Shown here: positions 34,197 through 44,756 of the stretch, piece by piece
Layout: each line of letters opens with the position of its first letter
Numbering within the stretch: position 1 is the stretch's first letter
Source: Bradyrhizobium sp. CCBAU 051011
GTDB taxonomy: Bacteria > Pseudomonadota > Alphaproteobacteria > Rhizobiales > Xanthobacteraceae
NCBI RefSeq assembly: GCF_009930815.1
Contig: NZ_CP022222.1
Span: forward strand, 8,412,501-8,476,500
DNA length: 64,000 nucleotides
Direction of reading: 5' to 3'
Translations under genes and position numbers: made by a program
Notes under the pieces: model-generated
What the model was told of the DNA's origin: nothing
The model's database searches: none
Seen by the model: only the letters and a program-made list of their open reading frames with translations

Positions 34197-34817
34197 ATGC
34201 CGGACTTCCAGACGTTCTTCCTGTTCTTGGCAGCGTCGCTGCTTGTGGCGATCACGCCGGGGCCAGGAATCTTCTATATCGTGGCGCGAACGCTTGTCGG
34301 CGGCAGAACGGAAGGGTTGGCATCGAGTGTTGGCCTAGGTCTCGGCGGCCTTGTGCACGTGTTCGGCGGCGCCGTCGGCATATCAGCGCTCGTCATCGCA
34401 AGCGCCGAGGCATTCACTTTTTTGAAGATCGCGGGCGCCCTGTATCTCATCTGGCTCGGGCTCAAGACCTGGCGCGAAGCGCGCATCGTCGAGCCGACCA
34501 AGATGCAGACGACCGGGGTGCGTCGGGCCTTCCGCGACGGCATCATCGTCGAGGCACTAAACCCGAAGACGGCCGCATTCTTTCTCGCCTTCATTCCCCA
34601 GTTTGTCGACCCATCCGCGAACGTCGCCGCGCAGTTCATCGTCCTTGGGCTCATCTCGGTTGCACTCAACACCAGTGTCGATTTGGTTGCGACCCATTTG
34701 GCTGCGAGAGCGAGAGCCGGCCTTCGACCGTTAATCCTTGCCAAGATGCGACAGGTGTCGGGTGTCATCATGTGCGCACTGGGAGCTACGCTAGTCTTTG
34801 CCCGTCGCGCGAGTTGA
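34197..34817 (+). CDS. LysE-family amino acid exporter
   Basis: A 206-residue membrane protein with the LysE/RhtB signature near the N-terminus (LVAITPGPGIFYIVARTLVGG) and about six hydrophobic segments (residues about 5-25, 40-65, 70-88, 113-135, 145-165, 185-203). Exports amino acids or related metabolites across the inner membrane. Start at 34197 preceded by AGAGGGGTGGG. Forms a likely unit with the MocR and PaiB-like genes. Confidence 0.85.
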   Translation: MPDFQTFFLFLAASLLVAITPGPGIFYIVARTLVGGRTEGLASSVGLGLGGLVHVFGGAVGISALVIASAEAFTFLKIAGALYLIWLGLKTWREARIVEPTKMQTTGVRRAFRDGIIVEALNPKTAAFFLAFIPQFVDPSANVAAQFIVLGLISVALNTSVDLVATHLAARARAGLRPLILAKMRQVSGVIMCALGATLVFARRAS

Positions 34818-35094
34818 TATCCGCAGTTGGCTCATATCGATCGACTTCTCGTGCGCCTGTCTGAATGTCTTCTGTCGCTAGACGGCCATGGCCGAGAAGC
34901 AGCAAAATCGACGCGAATGCCCCTTCTGCGAGTTCGGGAATGGCCGAGTTGACTCCGAAATTCGCTCCGGAGCTGACACCCGGATATTCCTGGCGCGCTG
35001 CGCGTGCCCCAAAAAGAGCAAATCGTTGATGTAGATCATTTCCCGAGACTGCCAGGAATCGTATTCTCCACCTGGAAAATGAGGGACGTTCCAC

Positions 35095-35313
35095 ATGGTA
35101 CCGGGCTCAATAGCACATCACGAAAAATGCCCTCAGTGTGGCTCTGGACTAGTCCACCTCGAGTGGTATGAACGCGTCAATGGACAGGAAATCCACCATC
35201 TTTGGCGCTGCTGGAACTGCAAAAACGAATTTGTCACCGTCCTCACTTCTGACGAGAAGGAGCCGCCAGTCACTGAGATCACAGAACCATTCTTTACCAG
35301 CTTGCTAGTCTGA
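35095..35313 (+). CDS. Small zinc-ribbon-like protein
   Basis: A 72-residue protein with two CxxC knuckles: HEKCPQCGSG near residue 12 and WRCWNCKNEF near residue 40, a typical zinc ribbon. GAGGGACG lies about eight bases upstream of the ATG. Function unknown; zinc ribbons of this size may bind nucleic acid or proteins. Confidence 0.6.
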   Translation: MVPGSIAHHEKCPQCGSGLVHLEWYERVNGQEIHHLWRCWNCKNEFVTVLTSDEKEPPVTEITEPFFTSLLV

Positions 35314-35568
35314 TCAATGACGCCCGAGCAGGTCGGCCTTACAAGGAAATCATTCGATGCATGTGGTAGTTGCGCCGCGACATCCGCTGACCTGTGTCAC
35401 AGTCGGTTCATTGGACGAGCCTCCGATGCAAGAGACCTGTTCGCAAGCGACATAGAGCGGCAGCGGATCACGCTGATGGACGTAATCGCCGCGCTGGTCG
35501 GCTCGCTCGACGAGCGTCCGCTGCTCCGATCAATACTCACGAATTCCGCAGTTCTGTGAGAGCGAGAA

Positions 35569-36348
35569 ATGGCACCCCAGCCTATTGTCCGCAGAGGTGT
35601 CAACGCGGCCTCGCTTTGTTTTTTGCTCACCGCCTATCCAACTGCGTTACAGGCTGAAGGCGTGGATACTTGCAACGCCATATTGTCCGATGCACTACTA
35701 ACAAAGCGGGTTGGGACAAACGACCGAGGTTATCAAGCCGCAGAGCATTATTGGGCGTGCAGCGCCAGCAGCAGCCAAATTCAGCGTCACTTTCAAATGT
35801 CAAAAACCCGGCAAACTGAGGCAAGCGAAGGCGGTGGCTACGCGGGTGTCACCATACAAGGCTCGCACAGCACGCTCGTCGCCGATCATAGTAACACCGA
35901 CGAAATCGATGCCTGGAAGCGGCTGAACTGCCTAAGGACTGATCGTCAGCACAACGAAACGGCAGCAGGTTTTCTTTCCGAGCAGTACCTCGGTCCGGGA
36001 GTCGCCGAAAACTGGGCAAAATGTATAGCAAGCCGCGATGGGTTGCAGTGCACCGGCCGTCGCCAAAAAGCTGGAATAAGTTTCACCGTAAGCTATCACA
36101 GCTACGATGTCGCCCTCCCAGTGATAACCGAATTCACGGTTCACCGCGGCAGCACCTCAGAAAGACTCGCTCACGGCGCTAGAATATTGATCGGGACCAA
36201 AACATCTTTTATCAGACGAGATCCGAGCACCGACACAACCATTACCCTGAATGCGGTACGAGGCGGTAGCATTGCTATTTCCTGCAAAGTATTCGTGCCA
36301 AAAGATCAACCTCCGCCCGAACCGCCAAAGCCGAGTCAAGTGCGATAG
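35569..36348 (+). CDS. Secreted hypothetical protein
   Basis: A 259-residue protein with a signal peptide (about MAPQPIVRRGVNAASLCFLL to QAEG, cleavage after LQA) and a mature part with several cysteines (VDTCNAIL, YWACSAS, LNCLRT, WAKCIAS, LQCTGR, ISCKVF), probably disulfide-bonded in the periplasm. The end is Pro-rich (PPPEPPKPSQ). Ribosome binding site weak (GAGCGAG). No family recognised. Codon use is A/T-richer than the nif genes, suggesting separate origin. Confidence 0.55.
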   Translation: MAPQPIVRRGVNAASLCFLLTAYPTALQAEGVDTCNAILSDALLTKRVGTNDRGYQAAEHYWACSASSSQIQRHFQMSKTRQTEASEGGGYAGVTIQGSHSTLVADHSNTDEIDAWKRLNCLRTDRQHNETAAGFLSEQYLGPGVAENWAKCIASRDGLQCTGRRQKAGISFTVSYHSYDVALPVITEFTVHRGSTSERLAHGARILIGTKTSFIRRDPSTDTTITLNAVRGGSIAISCKVFVPKDQPPPEPPKPSQVR

Positions 36349-36788
36349 AATCCAAAGTGCTGGATCCGCTACCATCTCGGTCGGAAATGGTGTGGTGGAA
36401 CCATACGGCACGGACCAAGAGCCACCCCGGCTGGGAACGAGCGTGGGTGAGGCCGAAGAGAACGGCAGGACCTTACGAGCAAAACGGATTGGTGAGAGAC
36501 ACGGCTCGTTCGCGACAGCGGAATGAAGTTAAGAGTGGGCGATATCCGGTTCCATATGCCGCAGATGTTGAGCCATCCGAGCCGGCATTTTCGATTCGAG
36601 TTTCGATACCTGCGGGCGACGAGAACATGATTCTACCTTGGGGTCGGCTCGGCACCCGCAAGCTGGCGGGAATGGATCGGCGTCGAGGGGCTCTATCCCG
36701 AGCGCAGCACGTGGAAGAGTCCCTCCCTTCAGCGAGGCTTTGCCGTTCAAGTCGCGCTTGCCTGCGGAACAGGCGGACAGAGGCGCTG
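36349..36788. other. Intergenic stretch after the fdxB operon end
   Basis: Converging ends of the secreted-protein gene and fdxB. No supportable gene; no obvious terminator was found. Confidence 0.4.
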
Positions 36789-37082
36789 TCAAGCGGCTTC
36801 CGATGCGGCGGGCTGGTGGGTCTGGCAGTTGGTCGGACAAACCCGGGCGCAGGCGCCGCAGCCGATACAAGCGCCCTGGTCATTCATCACCATAATCTTC
36901 TTTTCGATCTCATCGTCATCGTCGAGGTCGACAAGATCGCCCTCCTCATTGATCCCCTTCAATGTCATGACGTCGCGGCCGCAGATCTTGAAACAGCGGC
37001 CACAACCGATGCACTTCTTGGGATCGATTGAGATCAGGTAGTTCGGCGTCCAGTCGCGGCCATCGCGCGTTGCAAATGACAT
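36789..37082 (-). CDS. fdxB: FdxB, ferredoxin III, nif-specific
   Basis: A 97-residue ferredoxin with two cluster motifs: IDPKKCIGCGRCFKICGRDV and a second CIGCGACARVCP, separated by the acidic EEGDLVDLDDDDEIEKK insertion typical of nif-linked ferredoxin III. Likely electron donor for nitrogenase or cofactor maturation. Start at 37082; it follows the CCE_0567-type gene by 13 bp and is the last gene of the nifD operon. Confidence 0.92.
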   Translation of the reverse strand: MSFATRDGRDWTPNYLISIDPKKCIGCGRCFKICGRDVMTLKGINEEGDLVDLDDDDEIEKKIMVMNDQGACIGCGACARVCPTNCQTHQPAASEAA

Positions 37083-37095
37083 GATCGGATACCCT

Positions 37096-37296
37096 TTAGG
37101 CCCTTTCCAGCGCCTTGAGATCCTCGCGCTTGCGCTCGAGTTCGGCAAAGGCATCGTGCGCCTTCTGCGCTACCGCCATGATCGAGGTCCAGTTGACGGG
37201 AAGTTCCTCCGACAAATCGTGCAGATCCATCTTGGCCTTCGTCGCCTTGACCGATAGCTTTCTTATTTCCGCTTTAAGCATTTCAAGGTCGCTCAT
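37096..37296 (-). CDS. CCE_0567-family small helical protein
   Basis: A 66-residue helical protein, MSDLEMLKAEIRKLSVKATK then AKMDLHDLSEELPVNWTSI, matching the small nif-operon family typified by Cyanothece CCE_0567, a two-helix metal-binding protein. Conserved between the DUF269 gene and fdxB in many diazotrophs. Exact role unknown. Confidence 0.85.
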   Translation of the reverse strand: MSDLEMLKAEIRKLSVKATKAKMDLHDLSEELPVNWTSIMAVAQKAHDAFAELERKREDLKALERA

Positions 37297-37305
37297 GAGC
37301 TGCTC

Positions 37306-37776
37306 TCAATAGTTAGCCACGTCGGGAAATTTCCGGGTCATCTCGATGCCGCCTTCGACGTATTTGCCACCCTCCGCGACGAGCTGTGCGAGATTGTCAA
37401 AGCCAAAGCGATGCACATCGCGCAGCTGCTTGTTCACCACGATCAGCCGGCCGCCGATCAGCACCATGCGGCCAAAGCCTTCATGGTGCATCTTCAGCAT
37501 CGGCTGGATCATCACACCCGTCGCCTTCTCGATCGAGAGCGCGACTGCATTGAAGAACAGCTCCAGCCGCCAGACCGTATCCGGATCCGGATCGCCGACG
37601 ATCGGCAGCGCGCGCCGTTTCTCCTTGTCCAGAATATACGGTTCGAGCAAATCGAGATCGCTCTTACCGTCCCACGCGCCATGGACGTCCTGGGCGCGCC
37701 AGATCTTGATCAGTTCCCTCACGAATGGCGCACCGAGCGCGCGATCGGTCTGCACGATATCCGCGGCTTCAGTCAT
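37306..37776 (-). CDS. NifX-associated protein (DUF269)
   Basis: A 156-residue protein of the DUF269 family found directly after nif[22 protein letters not shown] at the start and [25 protein letters not shown] near the end. Needed for efficient nitrogen fixation in some species but biochemically undefined. Seven bp after nifX. Confidence 0.92.
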   Translation of the reverse strand: MTEAADIVQTDRALGAPFVRELIKIWRAQDVHGAWDGKSDLDLLEPYILDKEKRRALPIVGDPDPDTVWRLELFFNAVALSIEKATGVMIQPMLKMHHEGFGRMVLIGGRLIVVNKQLRDVHRFGFDNLAQLVAEGGKYVEGGIEMTRKFPDVANY

Positions 37777-37783
37777 GTCGTCC

Positions 37784-38179
37784 TCATTCTTCGAAATCGA
37801 GCGTGCGCTTCTGGTCCTTTGCCAACGCCTTGCGCAGCCAGGGTGGCGGCGTACCCTTCAGCACGTGCCGAAGCTTCTCGACCAGCACCAGGATGTTCTC
37901 GGGCTTGTTCACCTTGATCGGATGTATATTGTTCGCCACTACCCGCGCGGCACCGGAGCCGCCGATGGCCCCGACATAGAGGATGGCGCAATCCTTGATT
38001 GCCTCGATCTTGGGCGCGAGCTTGTCCTCGTTGCCGTCTTCCTTGAGATCGCCGTCGAACTCAATTGCCTTCAGAAATACGTGCCCGACCGGCCCAACAT
38101 CATAGATTGCGATGTACTTGGCCCAGCCAAAATGCGCATCGACGCGCCTCAAGTCTTGGGTAGCGAATGCGACCTTCAT
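37784..38179 (-). CDS. nifX: NifX, FeMo-cofactor precursor carrier
   Basis: A 131-residue Nif[21 protein letters not shown], the family start, then [19 protein letters not shown]. NifX binds NifB-co and the VK-cluster in transit to NifEN. Its ATG overlaps the nifN stop (ATGA). C-terminal [13 protein letters not shown] is typical. Confidence 0.95.
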   Translation of the reverse strand: MKVAFATQDLRRVDAHFGWAKYIAIYDVGPVGHVFLKAIEFDGDLKEDGNEDKLAPKIEAIKDCAILYVGAIGGSGAARVVANNIHPIKVNKPENILVLVEKLRHVLKGTPPPWLRKALAKDQKRTLDFEE

Positions 38180-39582
38180 GCCATCGACCCCTCTGTTGCG
38201 TCAACGAAGCTGCGGCGGCCGGGTTTTAAGGACCGTCTCGAGGTCCGCCAGCTATCGGGCGCCGGCTGATGATTTTCCTCGCGGTCGGCGATCACGAGAT
38301 TGGCGAGACTGAAGATCACATCGCGCGTGCCGCGATAGCCGACGTATAGCTGGTGTCCCGCGCCGATTCGATCGAACATCGGAAATCCCGCGCGATAAAA
38401 CGGAATCTTCAACCGCGCCGCCGCTTGGCGGCCATGCGAATGCGTAATCAGCAGATCGCAATTCCTCGTCCCAGCAAGCTCTTCCAGATCCTCGAGATCG
38501 CCGATCAGCACCTCGTTGGTTCCGATCCGCTCCAGCACCGGCGACTGCGTGGTCGTCACGGCCGCCGTCACCTGCGCGCCCATCTCGTGAAGCATGCTGG
38601 ACAGGTCGAACAGGAGGTCAGGCTCGGCACCGATCGCGAGCTTGCGGCCGCCGACATGGAAATGCGCGTCCAGCATCGCATCGCTGAGTTGGCCGCGCTG
38701 GCGTCGATATTTAGCTGGCACAGGGCGGCCACTGATGTCGCTCAGAAAAGCGATGAATTCATCGTTGGGGATGAGGCCGCACAGCCGCTCGAACAGGCGG
38801 AACGGCACCCCAGTCTTGGCCTGCATGGCTTCTGCCGCCCGCCGCATCTGCTCACCGATGGCAATGGTCCAGCTGGACCGGCCCATGCCCGCTACTTCGT
38901 CAACCCCGATGCCACCAATGGTCGTTGGCGTAAACTCGTCCGGGATATGCCCGTCCAGAGATCCCGCGAGATCAGGCAGGAAGGATGGATTCAGGCCGAA
39001 ATCCTCCAGGATCGTCCTAAGTTCGTCGAGGTCACCCGGCGTCAGGTGACATCCGGGGAGGACATTCACCCGCACGGGATCACGCTCCACCCCGGCCGGA
39101 GGCGCCTCCACCAGTACCTCGACCATGCATGCCACTGTCTTTGCCCAGCCATCCTGGAACGCGTCCTTGAAATCGGGCGTCGAGACAAAGACTAAAGGAC
39201 ATTTTGCGAGCTGCGGATGCTGCTCGCGGATCAGCTTGATGTAGCCGTCCACGTCATCGCCATTGGTTTCGGTCACTCCGGTCGAGCAGATCCCGATGAT
39301 CTCCGGCTTGGCACGTTTGTATATGTTGAGGATAGCCTGCTCGACATTTTCATAACCGCCGAGCACGGTCGCCACCTCGCTCATCGCAGTCGTCTGCAGC
39401 GGCACCGCCTCCTTGAAATGCCGCACGAACAGCGTGAGCCCGAAAGATGTGCACCCTTGCGAGCCGTGCAGAAGCGGCATCGCTCCACGCAAACCCATGA
39501 AGGCGAATGCGCCGCCAAGCGGCTGACTCATCTTCAGCGGGTTGATCGCGCAGGCCTTCTTCGGCGTGGTGACGATCGCCAT
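38176..39582 (-). CDS. nifN: NifN, cofactor scaffold beta subunit
   Basis: A 468-residue NifN, NifK-like partner of NifE in the scaffold where FeMo-co is completed. Typical segments: CAINPLKMSQPLGGAFAFMG, HGSQGCTSFG (conserved cysteine), GICSTGVTETNGDD and LPDLAGSLDGH. It begins nine bp after nifE. Confidence 0.96.
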   Translation of the reverse strand: MAIVTTPKKACAINPLKMSQPLGGAFAFMGLRGAMPLLHGSQGCTSFGLTLFVRHFKEAVPLQTTAMSEVATVLGGYENVEQAILNIYKRAKPEIIGICSTGVTETNGDDVDGYIKLIREQHPQLAKCPLVFVSTPDFKDAFQDGWAKTVACMVEVLVEAPPAGVERDPVRVNVLPGCHLTPGDLDELRTILEDFGLNPSFLPDLAGSLDGHIPDEFTPTTIGGIGVDEVAGMGRSSWTIAIGEQMRRAAEAMQAKTGVPFRLFERLCGLIPNDEFIAFLSDISGRPVPAKYRRQRGQLSDAMLDAHFHVGGRKLAIGAEPDLLFDLSSMLHEMGAQVTAAVTTTQSPVLERIGTNEVLIGDLEDLEELAGTRNCDLLITHSHGRQAAARLKIPFYRAGFPMFDRIGAGHQLYVGYRGTRDVIFSLANLVIADREENHQPAPDSWRTSRRSLKPGRRSFVDATEGSMA

Positions 39583-39591
39583 GACGCCGTC

Positions 39592-41256
39592 CTATTCCGC
39601 GGCCTGCAGCATGGCAGGCGGCGAGGACACCGGCATTTTCGTCAGGATGTCCTCGATACGCCTCTTGCAGCAGCCACCGAACGCGCTGGTGTGCTGCCTG
39701 ACTGCCTCGACGCTGGTCAGGCCATGGGAGCGGATCGCATCCTCGAGGGTGCCGAGATCGACCTCCTTGCAGAAGCAGACCTTTTTCGCGCGCCGGGTCG
39801 TCTCCGGATCGGCGGCGACATCGACAGCCTGGACGTCGATCTGCGCCATCCTGTTGGTCTGCCTATTCTTGGCCACCTCCTCCCACGGCGCTGGTCGACG
39901 CAGCTGCTCCCACATCGGGTTGAACAGCGCCTTGTCGATCTCCTCGACCAGCTTCACCATACCGATGTAGCCCATATAGGCGTGGCAGCGTTCCTGGTTG
40001 ATGTCGAGCCAGGGCATCGCCGCTTTCAGCGCAACAAATTGCGATTTGCCGCCGGAGAGCATGATATCTGCTTTCGCGTCCTTCAGCATTTTGTATATCT
40101 CGCGCGGCGTCATGTCCTCGATCATGAGGGCATCCTGCCCCATGAGCTCCTTGATGCGCTCTTTGTCCTGCTTGGTGGATTTTTTGACGCTGGTGCCGAC
40201 CAGCTCGAGCCCCGCCTCCTGCAGCGCCGCCACGACGGACCAGGATTTGACGCCACCGGTGATCAGTAGTGCCCTCTTACCGGCAAAGCGGGGCTTGTAC
40301 AGTTCGATCGTCGCCCAGGCGCGTGCCTCCTCGCGCGCGATTACCGACTCGGTGCGCTCGATCAGTTCGCAAGGCGCCCCGCGCTCGACCAACAGACGAG
40401 CAATCTGGCGCAGCGAATCGCTAGAATCCTGGATGCCATAGAACGAGCCCTCGAAAAACGGGATGCCGTAACGGCCCTCCATTTTGCGCGCGACATTGAT
40501 CATCGCCTTCGAACATACAATCATGGCAGCGCGGGCCCGGTGCGAAGAGGCGACTTCGCGGTATTTGCCGTCCCCCGAGATGCAGGAGAGGATGCGGATC
40601 CCGAGCTCGTCAAGCAGCGGCTTGACCTGCCAAAGCTCGCCGCAGAGGTTGTATTCGCCAATCAGGTTGATGTCGTAGGGCGTGGTGTAGTCCGGCTCTT
40701 CCGTGCCGATGACATGCTCGAGCAAGGCCTCGCCGGCGAGCTTGTTGCCGAGGTTCTTGGGGCCGACGAAGCCCGGCGAATTTATGGGAATGACCGGTTT
40801 GCCGAGCTTTTGCGAAGCCGCCTTGCAAACCGCATTGATGTCGTCGCCGATCATGGCGGGAACGCAGGTCTGATAGACGAAAATGGCCGGCGGGTTGTAC
40901 TTTTTGATGATCTCTTTGATTGCTTTGTAGAGACGCTTCTCGCCCCCAAATACTATATCGGTTTCGTTCATGTCAGTGGTGAATCCGGTACGCCAGATGC
41001 TGGCGCCAGACGACGCCGCACCGCGGTTATCCCAGGAATTACCCTCACAGGCGATCGGACCGTGCACGAGATGGGCGACGTCGGTAAAAGGCTGCAGCGC
41101 AATTTTGGCACCGTCGAAGGCGCAGCCGCCTGCGGCACCGCCCGGCTGCAGCTGCTTGGCACAGCCCTTATTGCGCTCGGCATCCGATTTGTTGGCGTTC
41201 TTGGCGCAGCCCGGCTCGTTGAAGATCTTCTGGATCGTGGCCGATAGCGAACTCAT
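39592..41256 (-). CDS. nifE: NifE, cofactor scaffold alpha subunit, with C-terminal BFD-like extension
   Basis: A 554-residue NifE; ordinary NifE is about 450-480. The scaffold part shows GGCAFDGAKIALQPFTD, HGPIACEGNSWDNRG and QTCVPAMIGDD. From about residue 490 an extra domain reads VCFCKEVDLGTLEDAIRSHG and ends with FGGCCKRRIEDIL, like BFD/NifU-centre [2Fe-2S] domains: C494-x-C496 and C529-C530 (CC instead of CxxC). Start at 41256 has GGAGAGACGG. The extension may bind a cluster or help electron delivery (inference). Confidence 0.95.
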   Translation of the reverse strand: MSSLSATIQKIFNEPGCAKNANKSDAERNKGCAKQLQPGGAAGGCAFDGAKIALQPFTDVAHLVHGPIACEGNSWDNRGAASSGASIWRTGFTTDMNETDIVFGGEKRLYKAIKEIIKKYNPPAIFVYQTCVPAMIGDDINAVCKAASQKLGKPVIPINSPGFVGPKNLGNKLAGEALLEHVIGTEEPDYTTPYDINLIGEYNLCGELWQVKPLLDELGIRILSCISGDGKYREVASSHRARAAMIVCSKAMINVARKMEGRYGIPFFEGSFYGIQDSSDSLRQIARLLVERGAPCELIERTESVIAREEARAWATIELYKPRFAGKRALLITGGVKSWSVVAALQEAGLELVGTSVKKSTKQDKERIKELMGQDALMIEDMTPREIYKMLKDAKADIMLSGGKSQFVALKAAMPWLDINQERCHAYMGYIGMVKLVEEIDKALFNPMWEQLRRPAPWEEVAKNRQTNRMAQIDVQAVDVAADPETTRRAKKVCFCKEVDLGTLEDAIRSHGLTSVEAVRQHTSAFGGCCKRRIEDILTKMPVSSPPAMLQAAE

Positions 41257-41355
41257 CCGTCTCTCCTCTCAACCGAGCTTGTTCGCGAAGATCAGTCCAT
41301 CCTGCGCTTAGGCCATCGCCGACGTTTGTCCGACGATGGCGTGCGCCGTTCGTCA

Positions 41356-42915
41356 TCAACGAATGATGTCGAAGCTATAGTCGGTCTTGCCGGCAATGTT
41401 GGTCTTTTTGTCGATCTCGTCGAAGATCTTGTCGAGAATCTTCACCAACACGTTCATGCCCCCCTGATAGCCCCACAGCGGAGAGCGATGATGGTGATGC
41501 CGATCGAAGATTGGGAAACCGATCCGGATCAGCGGCGTACCGGTGTCGCGCTCCAGATACTTGCCATAAGTGTTACCAATCAGGAAGTCGACCGGCTCGG
41601 TGAACAAGAGCGAGCGCATATGCCAGAGGTCTCGCCCCGGATAGGCATGGCAGTTCTGCCCAAACGGCGAGCTCCCAAACAACGCCTGCATTTTCTCCTC
41701 CCAGGCCTTGTTGCCGTTCGTGGCCAGCACATGGATCGGCTCGGCGCCAACCTCGAGCAGGAAGGCAGCCAACCCATAGCAGAGATCTGGATCGCCATAG
41801 ATCGCGAATTTCTTGCCGTGAATATGCGCGCTAGAGTCGGCCATCGCGTCGACCAAGCGGCCGCGCTCTCGAGCCAGTTCCTCCGGGATGTCTTTGCCAC
41901 TGATGCGCGACAGCGCCATGAGAAACTCATCCGTTGCGGACACGCCCACCGGATAATTGAAGGCCACGACCTCCTGGCCATGATCGGCGATGAACGGCAG
42001 CGTCTTTTCCGTGCACCACTGCTGCATCGAGATCGTTGCCTTAGCGTGAACCGCGTTGGCGGCGTCTTCCAAAGTCGTGCCGCCGTCATACATTCGGAAC
42101 TCGCCGTCGGTCGGTGTATCGAACACATCGGAATTATCGGCAAGAACGGTGTTCTGGATGCCCATCAATTCGAAAATGCGCTTGATCTCGCGGATGTTGC
42201 CGACCGTGTAGCCGTCAAAGCCGCCGATGAGGTTGATCTTCTTGTTGGGCGCGCGCTCGAGTTTCGAGGCTGTTCCGGCCTTGCCGTCCCAGAAATGCTC
42301 CAAAATGCCCTTGAGAGCATTGTCGTACCCGGTGACGTGGCTGCCCACGAAGGCTGGCGTATGCGCAAACGGCACATCGAAATCAGCTGGCACCGAGCCT
42401 TTTTCCTTGGACGTTTTGATGAAGGCGTTGAGGTCGTCTCCGATCACCTCCGCCATACAGGTGGTGGAGACCGCGATCATCTTGGGCTTATACATATTAT
42501 AGCTGTTGGCGAGCCCATCGATCATGTTGTTCAGCCCGCCGAATACCGCAGCGTCCTCCGTCATCGACGAGGAGACGCAGGAGCTTGGCTCCTTGAAGTG
42601 CCGCGATAGATGGCTGCGGTAATAGGCCACGCAGCCTTGAGAGCCGTGCACGAAGGGCAGCGTGCCCTCGAAACCAACTGAGGCGAACACCGCGCCTAGC
42701 GGCTGGCACGCCTTGGCTGGATTTACCGTGAGCGCTTCCCGCGCAAAATTCTTTTCGCGATATTCGGCTGTCTTTGACCATTCCCTGACGCGTTCCACCT
42801 CCGCGGGATCGCGGGGATTCTCGAACATCTTCTTCTTGTTGGCCAACATCTGCTGGTATTCCGGACCGCGGAACAGCTCGAAATGATCGAGCACGTGTTC
42901 TGCACTCTGCGCCAT
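41356..42915 (-). CDS. nifK: NifK, MoFe protein beta chain
   Basis: A 519-residue nitrogenase beta subunit. P-cluster cysteine regions are present: [27 protein letters not shown] and [13 protein letters not shown]. Also the N-terminal ARE-type helix ([19 protein letters not shown]) and SFDIIR end. Start at ATG 42915 with AAGGATCC nearby; a longer frame upstream is not NifK-like. Seventy-two bp after nifD. Confidence 0.97.
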   Translation of the reverse strand: MAQSAEHVLDHFELFRGPEYQQMLANKKKMFENPRDPAEVERVREWSKTAEYREKNFAREALTVNPAKACQPLGAVFASVGFEGTLPFVHGSQGCVAYYRSHLSRHFKEPSSCVSSSMTEDAAVFGGLNNMIDGLANSYNMYKPKMIAVSTTCMAEVIGDDLNAFIKTSKEKGSVPADFDVPFAHTPAFVGSHVTGYDNALKGILEHFWDGKAGTASKLERAPNKKINLIGGFDGYTVGNIREIKRIFELMGIQNTVLADNSDVFDTPTDGEFRMYDGGTTLEDAANAVHAKATISMQQWCTEKTLPFIADHGQEVVAFNYPVGVSATDEFLMALSRISGKDIPEELARERGRLVDAMADSSAHIHGKKFAIYGDPDLCYGLAAFLLEVGAEPIHVLATNGNKAWEEKMQALFGSSPFGQNCHAYPGRDLWHMRSLLFTEPVDFLIGNTYGKYLERDTGTPLIRIGFPIFDRHHHHRSPLWGYQGGMNVLVKILDKIFDEIDKKTNIAGKTDYSFDIIR

Positions 42916-42987
42916 TGGTAGGATCCTTTCGAAAATAATGATCAATTTTGGCTTCGCGCTCTCACCAGAGAGCCGGGCCACTTTGGG

Positions 42988-44490
42988 TTATTCGGCAGCC
43001 ATCAGCTTCGGCTTCGAGACGTTTTTCCACGGCGCTTTGGTCTTTTTCCAGATCGGTGAGTTGATGGCCATGTCCATGTCGCGCGCGAAGACCGCAAATC
43101 CATCATAGCCATGATACGGACCCGAATAGTCCCAGGAGTGCATTTGGCGGAACGGCACGCCCATCTTCTGGAAGACATATTTTTCCTTGATGCCTGAGCC
43201 GACCAGGTCAGGCTGGATCTTCTCGACGAAGCGTTCGAACTCGTAGCCGGTGACGTCGTCGTAGATCAACGTGCCGTCCTTGACGTAATGCTGGGCAGTG
43301 CGCTGGTAGTCGTCATTGTGGCCGAACTCGTAGCCGGTGCCGACGACCTCCATGCCCAGGTCCTCGTAGGCGCCGATCACGTGGCGCGGACGCAGTCCGC
43401 CAACGAACAGCATCACGCTCTTGCCCTCCAGGCGCGGGCGATATTTAGCGATCACTGCGTCCACCAGCGGCTGATATTTTTCGATCACCCGCTCGGCACC
43501 CTCCTTGATCTTGTCATCAAAATAACCGGCTATCTTGCGCAGCGACTCCACGATCTTGGAGGGCCCGAAGAAGTTGTATTCGCACCAGGGAATACCAAAT
43601 TTCTCCTCCATGTGACGCGAGATGTAGTTCATCGAGCGGTAGCAATGCAGCACGTTAAGCTTCGCCTTTGGCGTTGCCTCGAGCTCGGCCAGGGACCCGT
43701 CACCGGACCACTGCGCGATCACGCGCAGGCCCATTTCCTCAAGCAGAATTCGGGATGACCAGGCGTCGCCGCCGATATTGTAGTCGCCGATGATCGCGAC
43801 ATCGTAGGGCGTCGGCTCGAACGTCGGCTTACTCTCGGGCGTGACCTTGTCGAAGACCCAATCGCGCACTGCGTCGTTGGCAATATGGTGGCCGAGCGAC
43901 TGTGACACGCCGCGGAAACCCTCGCAGCGGACCGGCACGATGGTCTTGCCCTCATATTCCTTCGATTTTGCCCTGGAGACCGCCTCGATGTCGTCACCGA
44001 TCAGGCCGATCGGGCATTCCGACTGGATGGTGATGCCGTTGTTGAGCGGGAACAGCTCCTGGATCTCGTCAATGATTTTGACGAGCTTCTTGTCGCCGCC
44101 GAACACGATATCCTTTTCCTGGAAGTCGGATGTGAACTGCAAGGTGACGAAACTATCGATGCCTGTCGTGCCGACGTAATAGTTACGCCGCGAGCCCCAC
44201 GAGTACTGTCCACAGCCGACCGGACCGTGGCTGATATGGATCATGTCCTTGATCGGTCCCCAGACCACACCTTTGGAGCCCGCGTAGGCGCAACCGCGGA
44301 TCGTCATCACACCTGGGATGGATTTGAGGTTAGACTTGACTCCGCAGTCCGACTTGCCGATCTCGTGAACATTGAGGTGCTTGGCGCGCCGTTTTGCGGT
44401 CTTCTCCGGATAGACCTTCAGCACCTCCTGAATCAGCTCTTTGTTGCGGGCTTTGATTTCTGCGATGCCCTGGGACGTGGCGAGACTCAT
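42988..44490 (-). CDS. nifD: NifD, MoFe protein alpha chain
   Basis: A 500-residue nitrogenase alpha subunit. P-cluster ligands C67 ([10 protein letters not shown]), C93 ([11 protein letters not shown]) and C159 ([11 protein letters not shown]); FeMo-cofactor ligands C283 ([10 protein letters not shown]) and H451 ([17 protein letters not shown]). Start at 44490 (AAGGAT upstream). First gene of nifD-K-E-N-X-DUF269-CCE_0567-fdxB. nifH is not in the window, as expected for Bradyrhizobium where it is separate. Confidence 0.98.
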   Translation of the reverse strand: MSLATSQGIAEIKARNKELIQEVLKVYPEKTAKRRAKHLNVHEIGKSDCGVKSNLKSIPGVMTIRGCAYAGSKGVVWGPIKDMIHISHGPVGCGQYSWGSRRNYYVGTTGIDSFVTLQFTSDFQEKDIVFGGDKKLVKIIDEIQELFPLNNGITIQSECPIGLIGDDIEAVSRAKSKEYEGKTIVPVRCEGFRGVSQSLGHHIANDAVRDWVFDKVTPESKPTFEPTPYDVAIIGDYNIGGDAWSSRILLEEMGLRVIAQWSGDGSLAELEATPKAKLNVLHCYRSMNYISRHMEEKFGIPWCEYNFFGPSKIVESLRKIAGYFDDKIKEGAERVIEKYQPLVDAVIAKYRPRLEGKSVMLFVGGLRPRHVIGAYEDLGMEVVGTGYEFGHNDDYQRTAQHYVKDGTLIYDDVTGYEFERFVEKIQPDLVGSGIKEKYVFQKMGVPFRQMHSWDYSGPYHGYDGFAVFARDMDMAINSPIWKKTKAPWKNVSKPKLMAAE

Positions 44491-44541
44491 GCTGATATCC
44501 TTAAGTTTCCTGTTGCGACGGCGGCTCTCCGCCAAGAGTTT

Positions 44542-44557
44542 TGCAACGACCGTGCCA
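44542..44557 (-). promoter_or_regulatory. Sigma-54 promoter of the nifDK operon
   Basis: Minus strand TGGCACG-GTCG-TTGCA, a perfect -24/-12 promoter whose proximal end is 52 bp upstream of the nifD ATG. Confidence 0.93.
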
Positions 44558-44628
44558 GCCGCGCGTGAGCGCAAAAAAACAATGCAGTTGAAAGTACATA
44601 GCCACGTTCGCGCGGGTAACCGGACTGT

Positions 44629-44644
44629 TGTTGCAAACCCGACA
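44629..44644. promoter_or_regulatory. NifA upstream activator sequence for nifD
   Basis: TGT-TGCAAACCCG-ACA, exact TGT-N10-ACA about 80 bp upstream of the nifD -24 element. Confidence 0.85.
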
Positions 44645-44756
44645 TCGAGCGTGTCTACCGTTCTCGTTTGATCCTGTTCGAAACAAAAATAAGGTCGGGC
44701 GCGCGTGATATTGCATCGCATTTGCCCCACAAGACCGCGAAAACATTGCGACACGG

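Noticed and set aside
36789..44490. nifH within the nifDK operon
   Set aside because: No P-loop Fe-protein sequence upstream or downstream of nifD; nifH must be elsewhere.
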